A stretch of DNA of 64,000 bases, from the NCBI RefSeq assembly GCF_021390515.1, contig NZ_JAJUXI010000003.1:682001-746000 (forward strand), given 5' to 3'. The translations under genes were made by a program, and so were the position numbers. The stretch's first letter is position 1; the number at the start of each line of letters is the position of its first letter. This DNA is from Dyadobacter sp. CY326 (GTDB lineage Bacteria; Bacteroidota; Bacteroidia; Cytophagales; Spirosomataceae). Below, in pieces: positions 45,218 to 53,566 of this stretch. The notes under the pieces are model-generated. The model saw only the letters and a list, made by a program, of their open reading frames with translations, was not told where the DNA came from and made no database searches.

Positions 45218-45424
45218 ATGACAGTCCACAACATTGACGAGCTAGCAGAAGGATTTCAATTAAAATATCCTGAGCTCACAAAATTCGAAGCGCTGCAATT
45301 GGCGCAGCAAAATCAGATTCTTCAAGCAATCCACGATTTAAACGAAACCACGCCAAGCGGCCGCCCGCATTTGTCCCTGATTCATGACAAGCTGAGTCAG
45401 ATCCTCTCTCAACTTGAAAAATAG
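45218..45424 (+). CDS. Small hypothetical protein (68 residues)
   Basis: 68 residues, mainly helical and polar with Gln/Leu-rich segments (KFEALQLAQQNQILQAIHDL) and a C-terminal IHDKLSQILSQLEK that resembles a short coiled coil. It has an ATG, a clear intergenic promoter gap (137 bases from the upstream stop) and an intrinsic terminator behind it. I recognise no family. Confidence 0.55.
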   Translation: MTVHNIDELAEGFQLKYPELTKFEALQLAQQNQILQAIHDLNETTPSGRPHLSLIHDKLSQILSQLEK

Positions 45425-45510
45425 GAAGTTACAAGCCGAAGCTTAGATCACAGACCAGAAATTAGCACTGCTAGCCAGCCGCAGCAAGGCTTTGAAACAA
45501 AAGGCATCCT

Positions 45511-45544
45511 GCCCTACCAGCTTCTCAGAATGGTAGGGCTTTTT
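45511..45544 (+). terminator. Intrinsic terminator
   Basis: GCCCTACCA and TGGTAGGGC form a perfect 9-bp stem with an 11-base loop and a T tract of five, 86 bases past the small ORF's stop. Confidence 0.85.
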
Positions 45545-45602
45545 GTGATATGAGCGTCGCAGGCCAGTTCTTGGGTGAAATTGCGTTGAACTCTTTATGC
45601 AT

Positions 45603-48209
45603 TTATTCGCTGCGTAAGCTTTTAACCGGATTCATTAGTGCTGCTTTGATACTTTGAAAGCTTATCGTAAACAATGCGATGCCAGTCGCCAAGATTGCTG
45701 CCAGCGCAATAACCCACCAGTCCAGGGTGGTTTGGTAAGCAAAGCCTTGTAACCATTTATTCATGGCATACCACGCTATGGGTGAGGCGATTACAATAGC
45801 AATTATGATCAGCTTTAAAAAATCCTGAGAAAGTAACCCCACTACGCCAGCAACTGTTGCGCCCAGCACTTTGCGCACGCCGATTTCTTTGGTGCGCTGC
45901 TCGGCCATGAATGCGGACAGACCATACAAGCCCAGACAGGAAATGAAAATGGCGAGACCTGCAAACAAGTTGAAAATGCTTCCCATATGCTGCTCGTTGC
46001 GGTAAAGATTATCCAGATCTTTATCCAGGAATCCAAATGTAAAAGGAAAGGCCGGGTTGAGTTTTTGATTGATCTTTTCCAGAGCTTTGATAGTCTGCTC
46101 GTTGTTGCCAGCCGTTGTACGCACCATCACCAAGCCGCCCCATTTGTTGAGTCGGAGCACCAGTGGCTCCATGGCGTATTGCAGCGATTTGAAATGAAAA
46201 TCCTTGACAACGCCAATGATCGTTCCCTTCGTCTCGCCAAAAGTAAGCCTCTTCCCTACCGCATTGCCAATGTTCATGCCCATGATCTGCATTGCCTTCT
46301 CATTGATCATATAGTTAGCGCTGTCGCCCGAAAACGCTTTATCGAACCCACGGCCTGCCAGAACTTGCGCTTTGAAGACTTTTAGGAAATTTTCATCGAC
46401 ATCGAATGAGGGAAACACGACCTGGTTTTTGGCCGTCTGACCGTCCCATACTACATCAATAGTGCCGGTTTCATGGTTGGTAGGCAATCCGGAAATAACG
46501 GTGAAATTTTCCGTCAGCGGATTTTGCGTCAGCGACGCTTTCAATGCCTGTTGCTTTCCTGCCAGCTCGCCGTTCATGGGGAGGTAAATGAGGTTGGATT
46601 TGTCAAAACCCAGGTTTCGTTTTTTGATAAAATCCAGCTGTTTGTAAACCACTGCCGTGCCTACAAGCAGCACAATGGCAACTACAAATTGCGTTACCAC
46701 CAGCGCATTCCGGAAAAGCAGGTTGCCCCCGGCGACTCTTAATTTGCCTTTGAGCACTTTTACGGGTGCAAACCCAGACAGGAACAATGCGGGATAACTG
46801 CCGGAAAGTAAACCGGTTAATATTGCAATGCCGATCAGGCTAATCAGCAGTTTTCCGTCCAGCAAATGAATGGTAAGGGTTTTTTCCGTCAGCATTTTGA
46901 AGATGGGCAGCAGCATGTACACGATTCCGATTGCAATGACTAGCGAAAGGAATGAGAAGATGAGCGATTCGCCAAGGAACTGAAAAACAAGCTGATAGCG
47001 GTTTGCACCCACGACTTTGCGCAGCCCAACTTCCTTCGCCCTGCGCTCGGAGCGTGCCGTTGCGAGGTTCATAAAATTGATGCATGCCACCACCAGAATG
47101 AAAATCGCGACAACAAGAAAAATATTGACATATTGAATGTTACCGTGACCTGGAAGGTCGATTTGCAGATTGGAATGCAGGTGAATGTCCGTCAATAGTT
47201 GCAGGGTAAAGTCGAGTTGGATATCCTGGCCGCGGGATTTGAAGAGTTTGGCTATTTGCTGCGAAAGTCTTTGTTGAGCCGAGACAGATTCGGCCGTCTT
47301 AGCGTCGAGTTCGAGATAGGTGTAAAAGTTGAAATTATTCCAGGTGTCGGTTTGTAAATCCGAGTTCCATTTGGCCATGGTTTTCATGGGAATGATCACA
47401 TCGAACTGCAAGTGAGAATTTGCAGGCGAATTGGCTAGGATGCCTGCAATGGTAAAGTTTTCGTTGTTGTTGACACGTATGGTTTTACCAACGGCATTGC
47501 TTGTTCCATAATATTTTTTGGCCGTTTCTTCCGTGATTAGAATTGCGCCCGGATCTTTCAGTGCCGTAGCCGCATTTCCTTCCAGCAACGGAAAAGAGAA
47601 AACTTCCAGAAAGTTGGAATCAGCATAAAATACGCGCGTTTCTTCCACCTTCTTTTCTCCCACTTCAAAAAGCATTGCGTTGAGTTTACTTATCCTAACG
47701 CTCCGTTTTATTTGAGGAAGTTGCGATTGCAAGCCTCTTGCCATACCCGCCGCGCTAACAGCCGTTTTGAAATCACCCGCACTACAAGTCAGTCGAAACA
47801 ACTGGCCGGAACGCGCATGAAACCGGTCATAACTTAGCTCGTTCTGCACCCACAGGAGAATCAGGATGCTGCACGCCATGCCAATGGATAAGCCGGCTAT
47901 GTTCAGAATAGAATAAGCTTTTTGGCGGACAATGTTCCGCCAGGCAATTTTGAAGTAATTTTTTAACATATCAGGGCTAAGGGAAAATGATGGTTCATAT
48001 TTTCTTTTGCTGCGACGACGGCGTACGAATGGCGGCAGCACAGAGAGCACATTCAGCAGATAACGCACAAGTGCTTTACTCCTCCCGAAACGTTCAAAAG
48101 CATCCGCATACAGCTCGTCCAGATCTCCTTCCACTTCTTCGAGCGTGTTTTCAGGGTGCAGCCAGCGAAGCAAGGTTTTTGCCCATCGTGGCGGTTGTGG
48201 CGTGTTCAT
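45603..48209 (-). CDS. FtsX/MacB-type ABC transporter permease with N-terminal prefix domain
   Basis: 868 residues. The first ~80 residues are a permease-prefix domain (RWLHPENTLEEVEGDLDELYADAFERFG). Then comes a MacB periplasmic core domain after helix 1 (NIAGLSIGMACSILILLWV), an FtsX domain with three helices (LATARSERRAKEVGLRKVVGA) and a second copy (FMAEQRTKEIGVRKVLGA). There is no ATP-binding cassette in the same operon. The family works with an ABC ATPase, but a partner lies elsewhere. The gene starts inside the PadR gene end (4-base overlap), so both form one operon. Confidence 0.92.
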   Translation of the reverse strand: MNTPQPPRWAKTLLRWLHPENTLEEVEGDLDELYADAFERFGRSKALVRYLLNVLSVLPPFVRRRRSKRKYEPSFSLSPDMLKNYFKIAWRNIVRQKAYSILNIAGLSIGMACSILILLWVQNELSYDRFHARSGQLFRLTCSAGDFKTAVSAAGMARGLQSQLPQIKRSVRISKLNAMLFEVGEKKVEETRVFYADSNFLEVFSFPLLEGNAATALKDPGAILITEETAKKYYGTSNAVGKTIRVNNNENFTIAGILANSPANSHLQFDVIIPMKTMAKWNSDLQTDTWNNFNFYTYLELDAKTAESVSAQQRLSQQIAKLFKSRGQDIQLDFTLQLLTDIHLHSNLQIDLPGHGNIQYVNIFLVVAIFILVVACINFMNLATARSERRAKEVGLRKVVGANRYQLVFQFLGESLIFSFLSLVIAIGIVYMLLPIFKMLTEKTLTIHLLDGKLLISLIGIAILTGLLSGSYPALFLSGFAPVKVLKGKLRVAGGNLLFRNALVVTQFVVAIVLLVGTAVVYKQLDFIKKRNLGFDKSNLIYLPMNGELAGKQQALKASLTQNPLTENFTVISGLPTNHETGTIDVVWDGQTAKNQVVFPSFDVDENFLKVFKAQVLAGRGFDKAFSGDSANYMINEKAMQIMGMNIGNAVGKRLTFGETKGTIIGVVKDFHFKSLQYAMEPLVLRLNKWGGLVMVRTTAGNNEQTIKALEKINQKLNPAFPFTFGFLDKDLDNLYRNEQHMGSIFNLFAGLAIFISCLGLYGLSAFMAEQRTKEIGVRKVLGATVAGVVGLLSQDFLKLIIIAIVIASPIAWYAMNKWLQGFAYQTTLDWWVIALAAILATGIALFTISFQSIKAALMNPVKSLRSE

Positions 48210-48544
48210 AGGCCGCTCAGCTTTAATGTGTCATCCGGCATTAATGTCCAAAGCTTGTTACGGAGCTGCTGAATGTCGGCCAACGCATTTTTTCCAAGCG
48301 TTGTGACTTTGAAAAGACGCTTTCTCCTGCCGCCGCGCTCCGTCGTAGCGCCTCCCAGCTCGGAGGTTACAAATCCCTTCTCTTCCAGGCGGATCAATGT
48401 ATTGTGAACCGCGCCGAAGGTGACCACCCGGCCCGTCTGCTGCTCAATTTCCTGTGACACCGTGACACCATAAGCGCGCCCGTCGAGGATTGCGATCATG
48501 AGCAGAACAAGCTCTTCAAATTCTCCTAAATACGTCCTCCGCAT
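48206..48544 (-). CDS. PadR family transcriptional regulator
   Basis: 112 residues of the PadR winged-helix family: LGEFEELVLLMIAILDGRAYGVTVSQEIE, VTFGAVHNTLIRLEEKGFV, and GGRRKRLFKVTTLGKNAL. It overlaps the ABC permease start by ATGA, a frequent pairing in Bacteroidota; repression of the permease operon is inferred. An A+T-rich inverted repeat TTTATA-N8-TATAAA lies 16 bases upstream. Confidence 0.92.
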   Translation of the reverse strand: MRRTYLGEFEELVLLMIAILDGRAYGVTVSQEIEQQTGRVVTFGAVHNTLIRLEEKGFVTSELGGATTERGGRRKRLFKVTTLGKNALADIQQLRNKLWTLMPDDTLKLSGL

Positions 48545-48559
48545 TCAAAAAATGATTAG

Positions 48560-48579
48560 TTTATATTTTATAGTATAAA
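48560..48579. promoter_or_regulatory. A+T-rich inverted repeat before padR
   Basis: TTTATA-N8-TATAAA, 15 bases upstream of the PadR start. It fits a PadR operator or an A+T promoter element; weak support. Confidence 0.35.
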
Positions 48580-48815
48580 TGCATGCCACATTTGGGATAG
48601 TGGAAAAACCAGCTTTTGAAGCCTATTAATTTGATTTTAGACGGAATTCGCTGTTCGCAAAGGAACGGGTCGTGTCCGCTATCGGACAGCAGGAAAGCCG
48701 CAGTGCCAATATGCGTTTCATGAAAAAGGCTGTCGTATATCTGGTGCTGTCACTTTATATTTGCTTACTTGGCATTAGCCGATGAATCAAATGCTGATTA
48801 ATATATCCCTGGCAT

Positions 48816-49400
48816 ATGTTCTTACATTTTCGCAAACAATTTCCGCAGCTCGATCCGTATTGGGACAAATATTTGCCGCTTCAGCAACGCCTGGAAGTCC
48901 CGGCCAAAACCATTTTGCTAAAAGAAGGGCAAGTGTCCCAAAACTACATTTCCATTGAGCAAGGCTGCGTACGGGCGTATTTTGATAAAGACGGGGATGA
49001 AAAAACGATACAGTTCTTCTTTGAGAATGCCGGCTTCTCATTGTTTGACAGTTTTGTAAATGAGGTCCCAAGCCAGTTTACCATTGAAACGATCGAGCCG
49101 TCTGTCGTTTATCTCCTGGCCAGGGCGCACGTGCTGCTACTAATTGATGATCTGAGCCAGGAACCCAGCTTCATGCAAATGATTTTAAAAATAACTGCCG
49201 AACGTCACAGGCGCTTCAACAACGAACTGATATCCTTTATCCGTGATACGCCCGAAGAGCGCTATCTGCGTCTTTTGAGTGAGCGGCCACACATCATCAG
49301 GCGCGTGCCGCAGCATTACATTGCCTCTTACTTGGGGGTAAGCACGGTGCATCTGAGCCGGATTAAAGGAAAATTGGCCAGAGGCGCGGACCATTTCTGA
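48816..49400 (+). CDS. Crp/Fnr family transcriptional regulator (third of three)
   Basis: 194 residues. A different subfamily from the first two: VPAKTILLKEGQVSQNYISIEQGCVRAYF and KTIQFFFENAGFSLFDSFVN, without the WWxxDYESYN signature. The helix-turn-helix is IASYLGVSTVHLSRIKGK, so the recognition residues differ (TVHLSRIK). It reads towards a MDR oxidoreductase gene 72 bases downstream whose promoter carries GATAACATATGTTATC, a different palindrome. Control of that gene is inferred. Confidence 0.92.
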   Translation: MFLHFRKQFPQLDPYWDKYLPLQQRLEVPAKTILLKEGQVSQNYISIEQGCVRAYFDKDGDEKTIQFFFENAGFSLFDSFVNEVPSQFTIETIEPSVVYLLARAHVLLLIDDLSQEPSFMQMILKITAERHRRFNNELISFIRDTPEERYLRLLSERPHIIRRVPQHYIASYLGVSTVHLSRIKGKLARGADHF

Positions 49401-49403
49401 TTT

Positions 49404-49449
49404 GATAACATATGTTATCGCCGACCGCCTGCTTCCCATTTTAGTTTTG
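49404..49449 (+). promoter_or_regulatory. Promoter of the MDR oxidoreductase gene with a palindromic site
   Basis: GATAACATATGTTATC (49404-49419) is a perfect 16-bp palindrome just past the Crp/Fnr stop. A perfect TAnnTTTG box TAGTTTTG follows at 49442-49449; centre to box end is 37.5 bases, a class II-like spacing. Confidence 0.65.
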
Positions 49450-49472
49450 TCAAAACAAAAACAGAAACAAAA

Positions 49473-50465
49473 ATGAAAGCAGCAATTATATATCCAGGCG
49501 TCGGAACGCCAGAATACAAAGACGCCCCTGAACCGAAAGCGCAAAACGAAAATGAAATATTAGTCACCGTAAAAGCAGTGGCGGTCAAGCAACTGGATAA
49601 AAGCATTGCATCGGGCAAGCATTACACGAGCGATGCAAAGCGTGAGGCCGGGCAAATTCCGGGAGGCGACGGGATTTGTCTCTTGCCCGACGGCACCCGC
49701 GTTTATGGCATGGGAATCGGCGGAATGATGGCTGAAAAGGCGGTTATTCATAAAAACCGCATTGTACAATTACCCTCGACCCTAGACGACGCCACGGCGG
49801 CAGCCCTGCCTAATGCCGTGGTCGGCGCGGCCATGGGCCTGAAACTTAAAGCCAACATCAAACCGGGCGATGTCGTGCTGATCAACGGAGCCACAGGCGT
49901 AACCGGGCGGGTTGCGGTTCAGCTTGCCAAATATTATGGAGCTCAAAAAGTGATTGCAACCGGCAGAAATCAGCATTCTCTTGCGGAACTGAAATCATTG
50001 GGCGCAGACCAGACCATCGCCATTACCGGAGAAGATGAGCCGTTTGTTAAGCAGTTGCAAGACATTCATCAGGCAACGCCGATCAGCATTGTCATTGACT
50101 ACTTATGGGGCCACACTGCTGAGCTGATTTTTTCGGTGCTGAAAGGCAAAGAAATGTTTACAAATCCGATTAGCTACATATCCGTTGGCAGCATGGCGGG
50201 AGATACGATCCAGATGTCGTCTGCTGTGTTGCGCAGTGTGGATTTAAAGTTAATGGGCTCAGGAATTGGATCATGGCCCCAGGAACATATGCGGCGAATT
50301 TTTACTGAAATCCTGCCGGAAGCGTTGCAATTAGCCGCTGACGGTAAACTGAAATTAGAGACCGTCACGGGAAAGCTTGCCGACATTGCCGATCTGTGGA
50401 AACAGCAAGTCGCAGTCGGGAAACGCCTGGTGATTGAGCCTTTATCAAATGTTTCATTGTTATAA
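49473..50465 (+). CDS. MDR family NAD(P)-dependent oxidoreductase (quinone reductase-like)
   Basis: 330 residues of the medium-chain reductase family, zinc-free QOR/zeta-crystallin type: ENEILVTVKAVAVKQLDKSIASG, the NADPH-binding INGATGVTGRVAVQLAKYYGAQKVIATGR, and PISIVIDYLWGH. The start codon is 72 bases after the Crp/Fnr gene and follows the promoter above. Substrates are probably quinones or enones. Confidence 0.91.
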   Translation: MKAAIIYPGVGTPEYKDAPEPKAQNENEILVTVKAVAVKQLDKSIASGKHYTSDAKREAGQIPGGDGICLLPDGTRVYGMGIGGMMAEKAVIHKNRIVQLPSTLDDATAAALPNAVVGAAMGLKLKANIKPGDVVLINGATGVTGRVAVQLAKYYGAQKVIATGRNQHSLAELKSLGADQTIAITGEDEPFVKQLQDIHQATPISIVIDYLWGHTAELIFSVLKGKEMFTNPISYISVGSMAGDTIQMSSAVLRSVDLKLMGSGIGSWPQEHMRRIFTEILPEALQLAADGKLKLETVTGKLADIADLWKQQVAVGKRLVIEPLSNVSLL

Positions 50466-50489
50466 TCATCTATACGGCAATGTGAAAAT

Positions 50490-50519
50490 GCCTAGCAAGT
50501 CAAACTCGCCAGGCTTTTT
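50490..50519 (+). terminator. Intrinsic terminator
   Basis: GCCTAGC and GCCAGGC (one mismatch) around an 11-base loop are followed by five T, 25 bases after the oxidoreductase stop. It faces the convergent secreted-protein gene. Confidence 0.75.
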
Positions 50520-50532
50520 ACGCTCAAACCAG

Positions 50533-50943
50533 CTACTTTTCTATGCTGAATCTGAGCTTAATATATTGTTGACCAGTGCCTGCGCGCTCGAATGGCATCG
50601 CTACTTTTTTGCCTTCCAGACTTGACTTGATATAAAGGTCAACTGCTGGGATATGGCTGTGTGAAATGACCTGGGTGAGCTGACTCTTTTCATTCACCGA
50701 AAAACTGATGATTACAATCCCATTTTCCAGGCCCGCCAAATCATTGTTTTCAACATTAATAAACTGGCTGATCTGCTGACCTAAACTTTTGGGTTGTTTG
50801 CCGGAAGCATGTCTTTTACTAATCCCTCTTTCGACTGTTGCACCTGATGATGCAATTGAAATTGTTGAAAATAGCATGGCGATCAGGATCACCGATTTTG
50901 AAAAGCTAATGCTTAGGGCGCTGCGTAAATTTGTGTTTTTCAT
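50533..50943 (-). CDS. Secreted TonB-C-like protein, hypothetical
   Basis: 136 residues from the ATG at 50943 (50958 is also possible). A signal peptide (VILIAMLFSTISIASSGA) is followed by a small domain with VENNDLAGLENGIVIISFSVNEKSQLTQVISHSH and the closing IKLRFSIEK, recalling the C-terminal domain of TonB or a Ton-like energy transducer. It has no N-terminal membrane anchor other than the signal and no proline-rich spacer, so it is not a typical TonB. Function unknown. Confidence 0.68.
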   Translation of the reverse strand: MKNTNLRSALSISFSKSVILIAMLFSTISIASSGATVERGISKRHASGKQPKSLGQQISQFINVENNDLAGLENGIVIISFSVNEKSQLTQVISHSHIPAVDLYIKSSLEGKKVAMPFERAGTGQQYIKLRFSIEK

Positions 50944-51148
50944 GGCGTTTGCATTCATGTTTAAATTGATTGAGTTGTTTGATTTTTTGTCAAGTCTGCC
51001 ACAGATCCGCAAATGCAGATGTGACTAGATTTGACTGATGCAAACTTAGGGATGGCACCGCCGGGAGTCCTAATTGTGGAGGTAAGCAAAAGGTAAACGA
51101 GCTGAAAAAGTGCGTATACAAAAGGTGTACAGCACTATAACAGACTCA

Positions 51149-51979
51149 TTATGGCAGGATTGGGTGACCGTCATTCAGCGCCGAAGGCGCCATGCCGTAC
51201 TTTTTCTTGAAGGAATGCGAAAAGTGTGACAGGCTTTCAAACCCCAGATCGAGGTAAATGGCCGAGGGTTTCTCGTGTTTGTTTTCGAGGCGATATTTTG
51301 CTTCCGTAAGGCGTTTGTCTTGCAGCCATTGACGCGGAGGAACACCGAATGTTTTTAAGAAATCGCGTTTGAACGCAGCCAGGCTGCGGCCGGTAAGCTG
51401 AGCGAATTTTTCTACGGGAACGTTGAAATGATAATTATGAAGCATGAACCTTTCCAGGTCGATCTTGTAAGGTTGTGAAAAATCGAACAGGAAGTTAACC
51501 AGTCCTGGCAAAGCGAGCAACAGCAATTTGACTCCTTCCTTCACTTTTAGAATGCCCATTTCGTCCGTCATAGCTGCTCCCGAGCTCCGGGCATAGGGAA
51601 CAATGGATTGAAAATAGCCCCGCAGGAATTCATTGGGAGGAATCAGCATATTAGGCGGACCAATGTATTTTTGTTTCGCTTCAAGCTTTTCCTCCAATAC
51701 AATCCTGCGCAAGAGATCTTCCTGCAGGGATATTACGATGGTTTCATAATGGCCGACGGGCCCCGGCGTCTTAGTCAGCGTGCCCAGCTGGTTTCGGCCA
51801 ATCAGGAGCATTTCTCCACCGGTCATCGAAATTTTTTGCGTAGCGGTTTCCAGGGTAAACTGTCCTGAAACCTGCAAGATCAATGTATGGTGATTCCAGA
51901 AAGCGACTTTCTCTTTCCGCTCGGCGGAGAGGTAAGAATAAAAAATCACGCCGGGGAGAATTTCTGCTGGACTGGTCAT
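51149..51979 (-). CDS. AraC family transcriptional regulator
   Basis: 276 residues. N-terminal cupin-like domain (FWNHHTLILQVSGQFTLETATQKISMTGGEMLLIGRNQLG). The AraC helix-turn-helix pair is NVPVEKFAQLTGRSLAAFKRDFLKTFG and KPSAIYLDLGFESLSHFSHSFKKKYGMAP. The stop of the AKR gene overlaps its start by one base, so these two genes are one operon, with the AKR first. Confidence 0.93.
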   Translation of the reverse strand: MTSPAEILPGVIFYSYLSAERKEKVAFWNHHTLILQVSGQFTLETATQKISMTGGEMLLIGRNQLGTLTKTPGPVGHYETIVISLQEDLLRRIVLEEKLEAKQKYIGPPNMLIPPNEFLRGYFQSIVPYARSSGAAMTDEMGILKVKEGVKLLLLALPGLVNFLFDFSQPYKIDLERFMLHNYHFNVPVEKFAQLTGRSLAAFKRDFLKTFGVPPRQWLQDKRLTEAKYRLENKHEKPSAIYLDLGFESLSHFSHSFKKKYGMAPSALNDGHPILP

Positions 51980-52950
51980 TAGCGCTGTAAATAAGTGCCG
52001 CCAACTATGGCACCAACTGCAAAAGTAGTGTTTAACGTGTTCATTTCTTCCGGCGTAAATACAATATCCATTGCCGTAATATTTTCCGGCAAGCGTGACC
52101 TGCGACTCATGCTAACCAATGGCATAAAAAGGTCGCCCTGCTCCTTCACCCAGGCAATGGCGAGCTGCGTTGGCGTGTAGCCTTTGTCACTGGCCAATTG
52201 CTTCAAAACCTCGACTTTCTCCAGGTTACGTACCAAGTTCTCGCCTTGAAAACGCGAAAAGTGATTTTGATAAGCATTCTCCGAAAGCGGCGTTTTCATC
52301 TCACCGGTCAACAAGCCCTCCGCAGTGTTGGCGAAGGCCACGATGGCAATGTTCAATTCTTTTGCAGCCGGCAGCAGGTCGATTTCTATCTGACGTTCAG
52401 CCAGCGAATAGCCGATTTCCAGCGCGCTGATGGGGTAAATGCTGTTGGCTTCACGCAGTTGGTTTGCAGTAATTTCCGATACGCCAATGTGACGAACTTT
52501 GCCTTCTTTCACGAGATCAGCAACGGTCCCAATAATGTCTTCCACGGGCACGCTGCCATCCATTCGGCAAGGCTGATAGAGGTCAATGGTTTCAATGCCC
52601 AAACGCGTCAGAGAATAATTTATGAAATTCTTGATCGCGACGGGACGAAAATCCATTCCTATGGGGTGCCCATTGTGAAAAATAGCCCCGAATTTCACAC
52701 TGATAAATGCATCGTCGCGCCTGCTTTTAATGGCTTTGCCGATCAGCATTTCATTATGACCTGCACCGTAAAAGTCTCCTGTGTTCAAAAAATTGATCCT
52801 GCTATCCAGGGCTTCATGGATCGTGGCAATGCTTTCGGTTTCGTCTGGCATAGGACCACCCCATATCGAAGACATGCGCATACAGCCCAAACCGAGTTTG
52901 GACACGAGCGGGCCGTTTTGGCCCAATTGAATTTGTTTGATGTTTTTCAT
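51979..52950 (-). CDS. Aldo/keto reductase with altered catalytic tetrad
   Basis: 323 residues from the ATG at 52950. The AKR barrel is complete (GLGCMRMSSIWGG, NFLNTGDFYGAGHNEMLIG, FISVKFGA, IDLYQPCRMDGSVP, and a cofactor end GVSEITANQLREA). Tyr61 and Lys86 are kept. The catalytic Asp position is Asn56 (FLNTGDFYG against the usual FLDTGDFYG), and the His position is Cys128 (YQPCRMD). The His change is shared by a subfamily; the Asn seems unusual. Catalysis may be changed. Followed by its AraC gene; divergent from a short AraC-type gene. Confidence 0.88.
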   Translation of the reverse strand: MKNIKQIQLGQNGPLVSKLGLGCMRMSSIWGGPMPDETESIATIHEALDSRINFLNTGDFYGAGHNEMLIGKAIKSRRDDAFISVKFGAIFHNGHPIGMDFRPVAIKNFINYSLTRLGIETIDLYQPCRMDGSVPVEDIIGTVADLVKEGKVRHIGVSEITANQLREANSIYPISALEIGYSLAERQIEIDLLPAAKELNIAIVAFANTAEGLLTGEMKTPLSENAYQNHFSRFQGENLVRNLEKVEVLKQLASDKGYTPTQLAIAWVKEQGDLFMPLVSMSRRSRLPENITAMDIVFTPEEMNTLNTTFAVGAIVGGTYLQR

Positions 52951-53029
52951 GATACAAATGTCAAGCTTCCTGACACGCCAGCAGTTGCTCACACAGCTCA
53001 AATGTTTTGCTTGTACGGCTCATTGAATT

Positions 53030-53494
53030 ATGGGAACAATGGTTGTTAGACTCCTTAATTTACTGCGCACCGCGGATACAGATCCTGAACTGATTCTTGC
53101 GCATTTAAACAGTCTTTTGACAGAAATAAATACAGCTTATTTCGCAGCTGATAGGAAGCCGGCCGATGAACGAATTGAAAAATTCATCGGCTTCAAATTA
53201 TTTGTTGAAAACAACCTGACTGATCATCCGACCATCACGCACATTGCGGAAAAACTCGCGGTGAGTACGGACAGCCTTTACCAGATTGTTAAACATTATT
53301 CGGGGCTTTCGCCAAAAGAATTTATAACGAACCGGTTGATATTGGAAGCCAGGAGACGCATGTATTATAACGAACGGACTTCTGTAAAAGAGCTGGCTTT
53401 CGATCTCGGCTTTAATGATCCTGATTATTTTTCTCGCTTATTCAAAAAAGTGACTGGCAAAACTGTTGCCGGCTTCTTCCAGGATTTGTCCTGA
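53030..53494 (+). CDS. Short AraC-type DNA-binding protein, possibly truncated
   Basis: 154 residues. Residues from about 15 hold the interdomain helix (ILAHLNSLLTEINTAYFAA) that normally follows the cupin domain, then the AraC helix-turn-helix HTAT-like block (ITHIAEKLAVSTDSLYQIVKHYSG; SVKELAFDLGFNDPDYFSRLFKKVTG). The N-terminal cupin sensor, usually about 150 residues, is missing. An in-frame stop (TGA) lies two codons before the start, so there is no hidden extension. Divergent from the AKR gene with only 79 bases between. Probably a deletion remnant or a stand-alone DNA-binding protein. Confidence 0.75.
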   Translation: MGTMVVRLLNLLRTADTDPELILAHLNSLLTEINTAYFAADRKPADERIEKFIGFKLFVENNLTDHPTITHIAEKLAVSTDSLYQIVKHYSGLSPKEFITNRLILEARRRMYYNERTSVKELAFDLGFNDPDYFSRLFKKVTGKTVAGFFQDLS

Positions 53495-53566
53495 ACTGAG
53501 CGGCTTTCGTCCGGCTCTCCCCACAACATTCTCCCGAGCTTTGTTCATCAAATAAAACTTGAAGAA

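Noticed and set aside
52959..52975. TGTCA-N7-TGACA dyad between the AKR and short AraC genes
   Set aside because: Short arms and no second copy; the overlapping degenerate Crp/Fnr-type match is mentioned in the operator finding instead.
52198..53049. Plus-strand ORF of 283 codons antisense to the AKR gene
   Set aside because: Mirror frame of the AKR gene; no recognisable domain, and the AKR reading matches a known family throughout.
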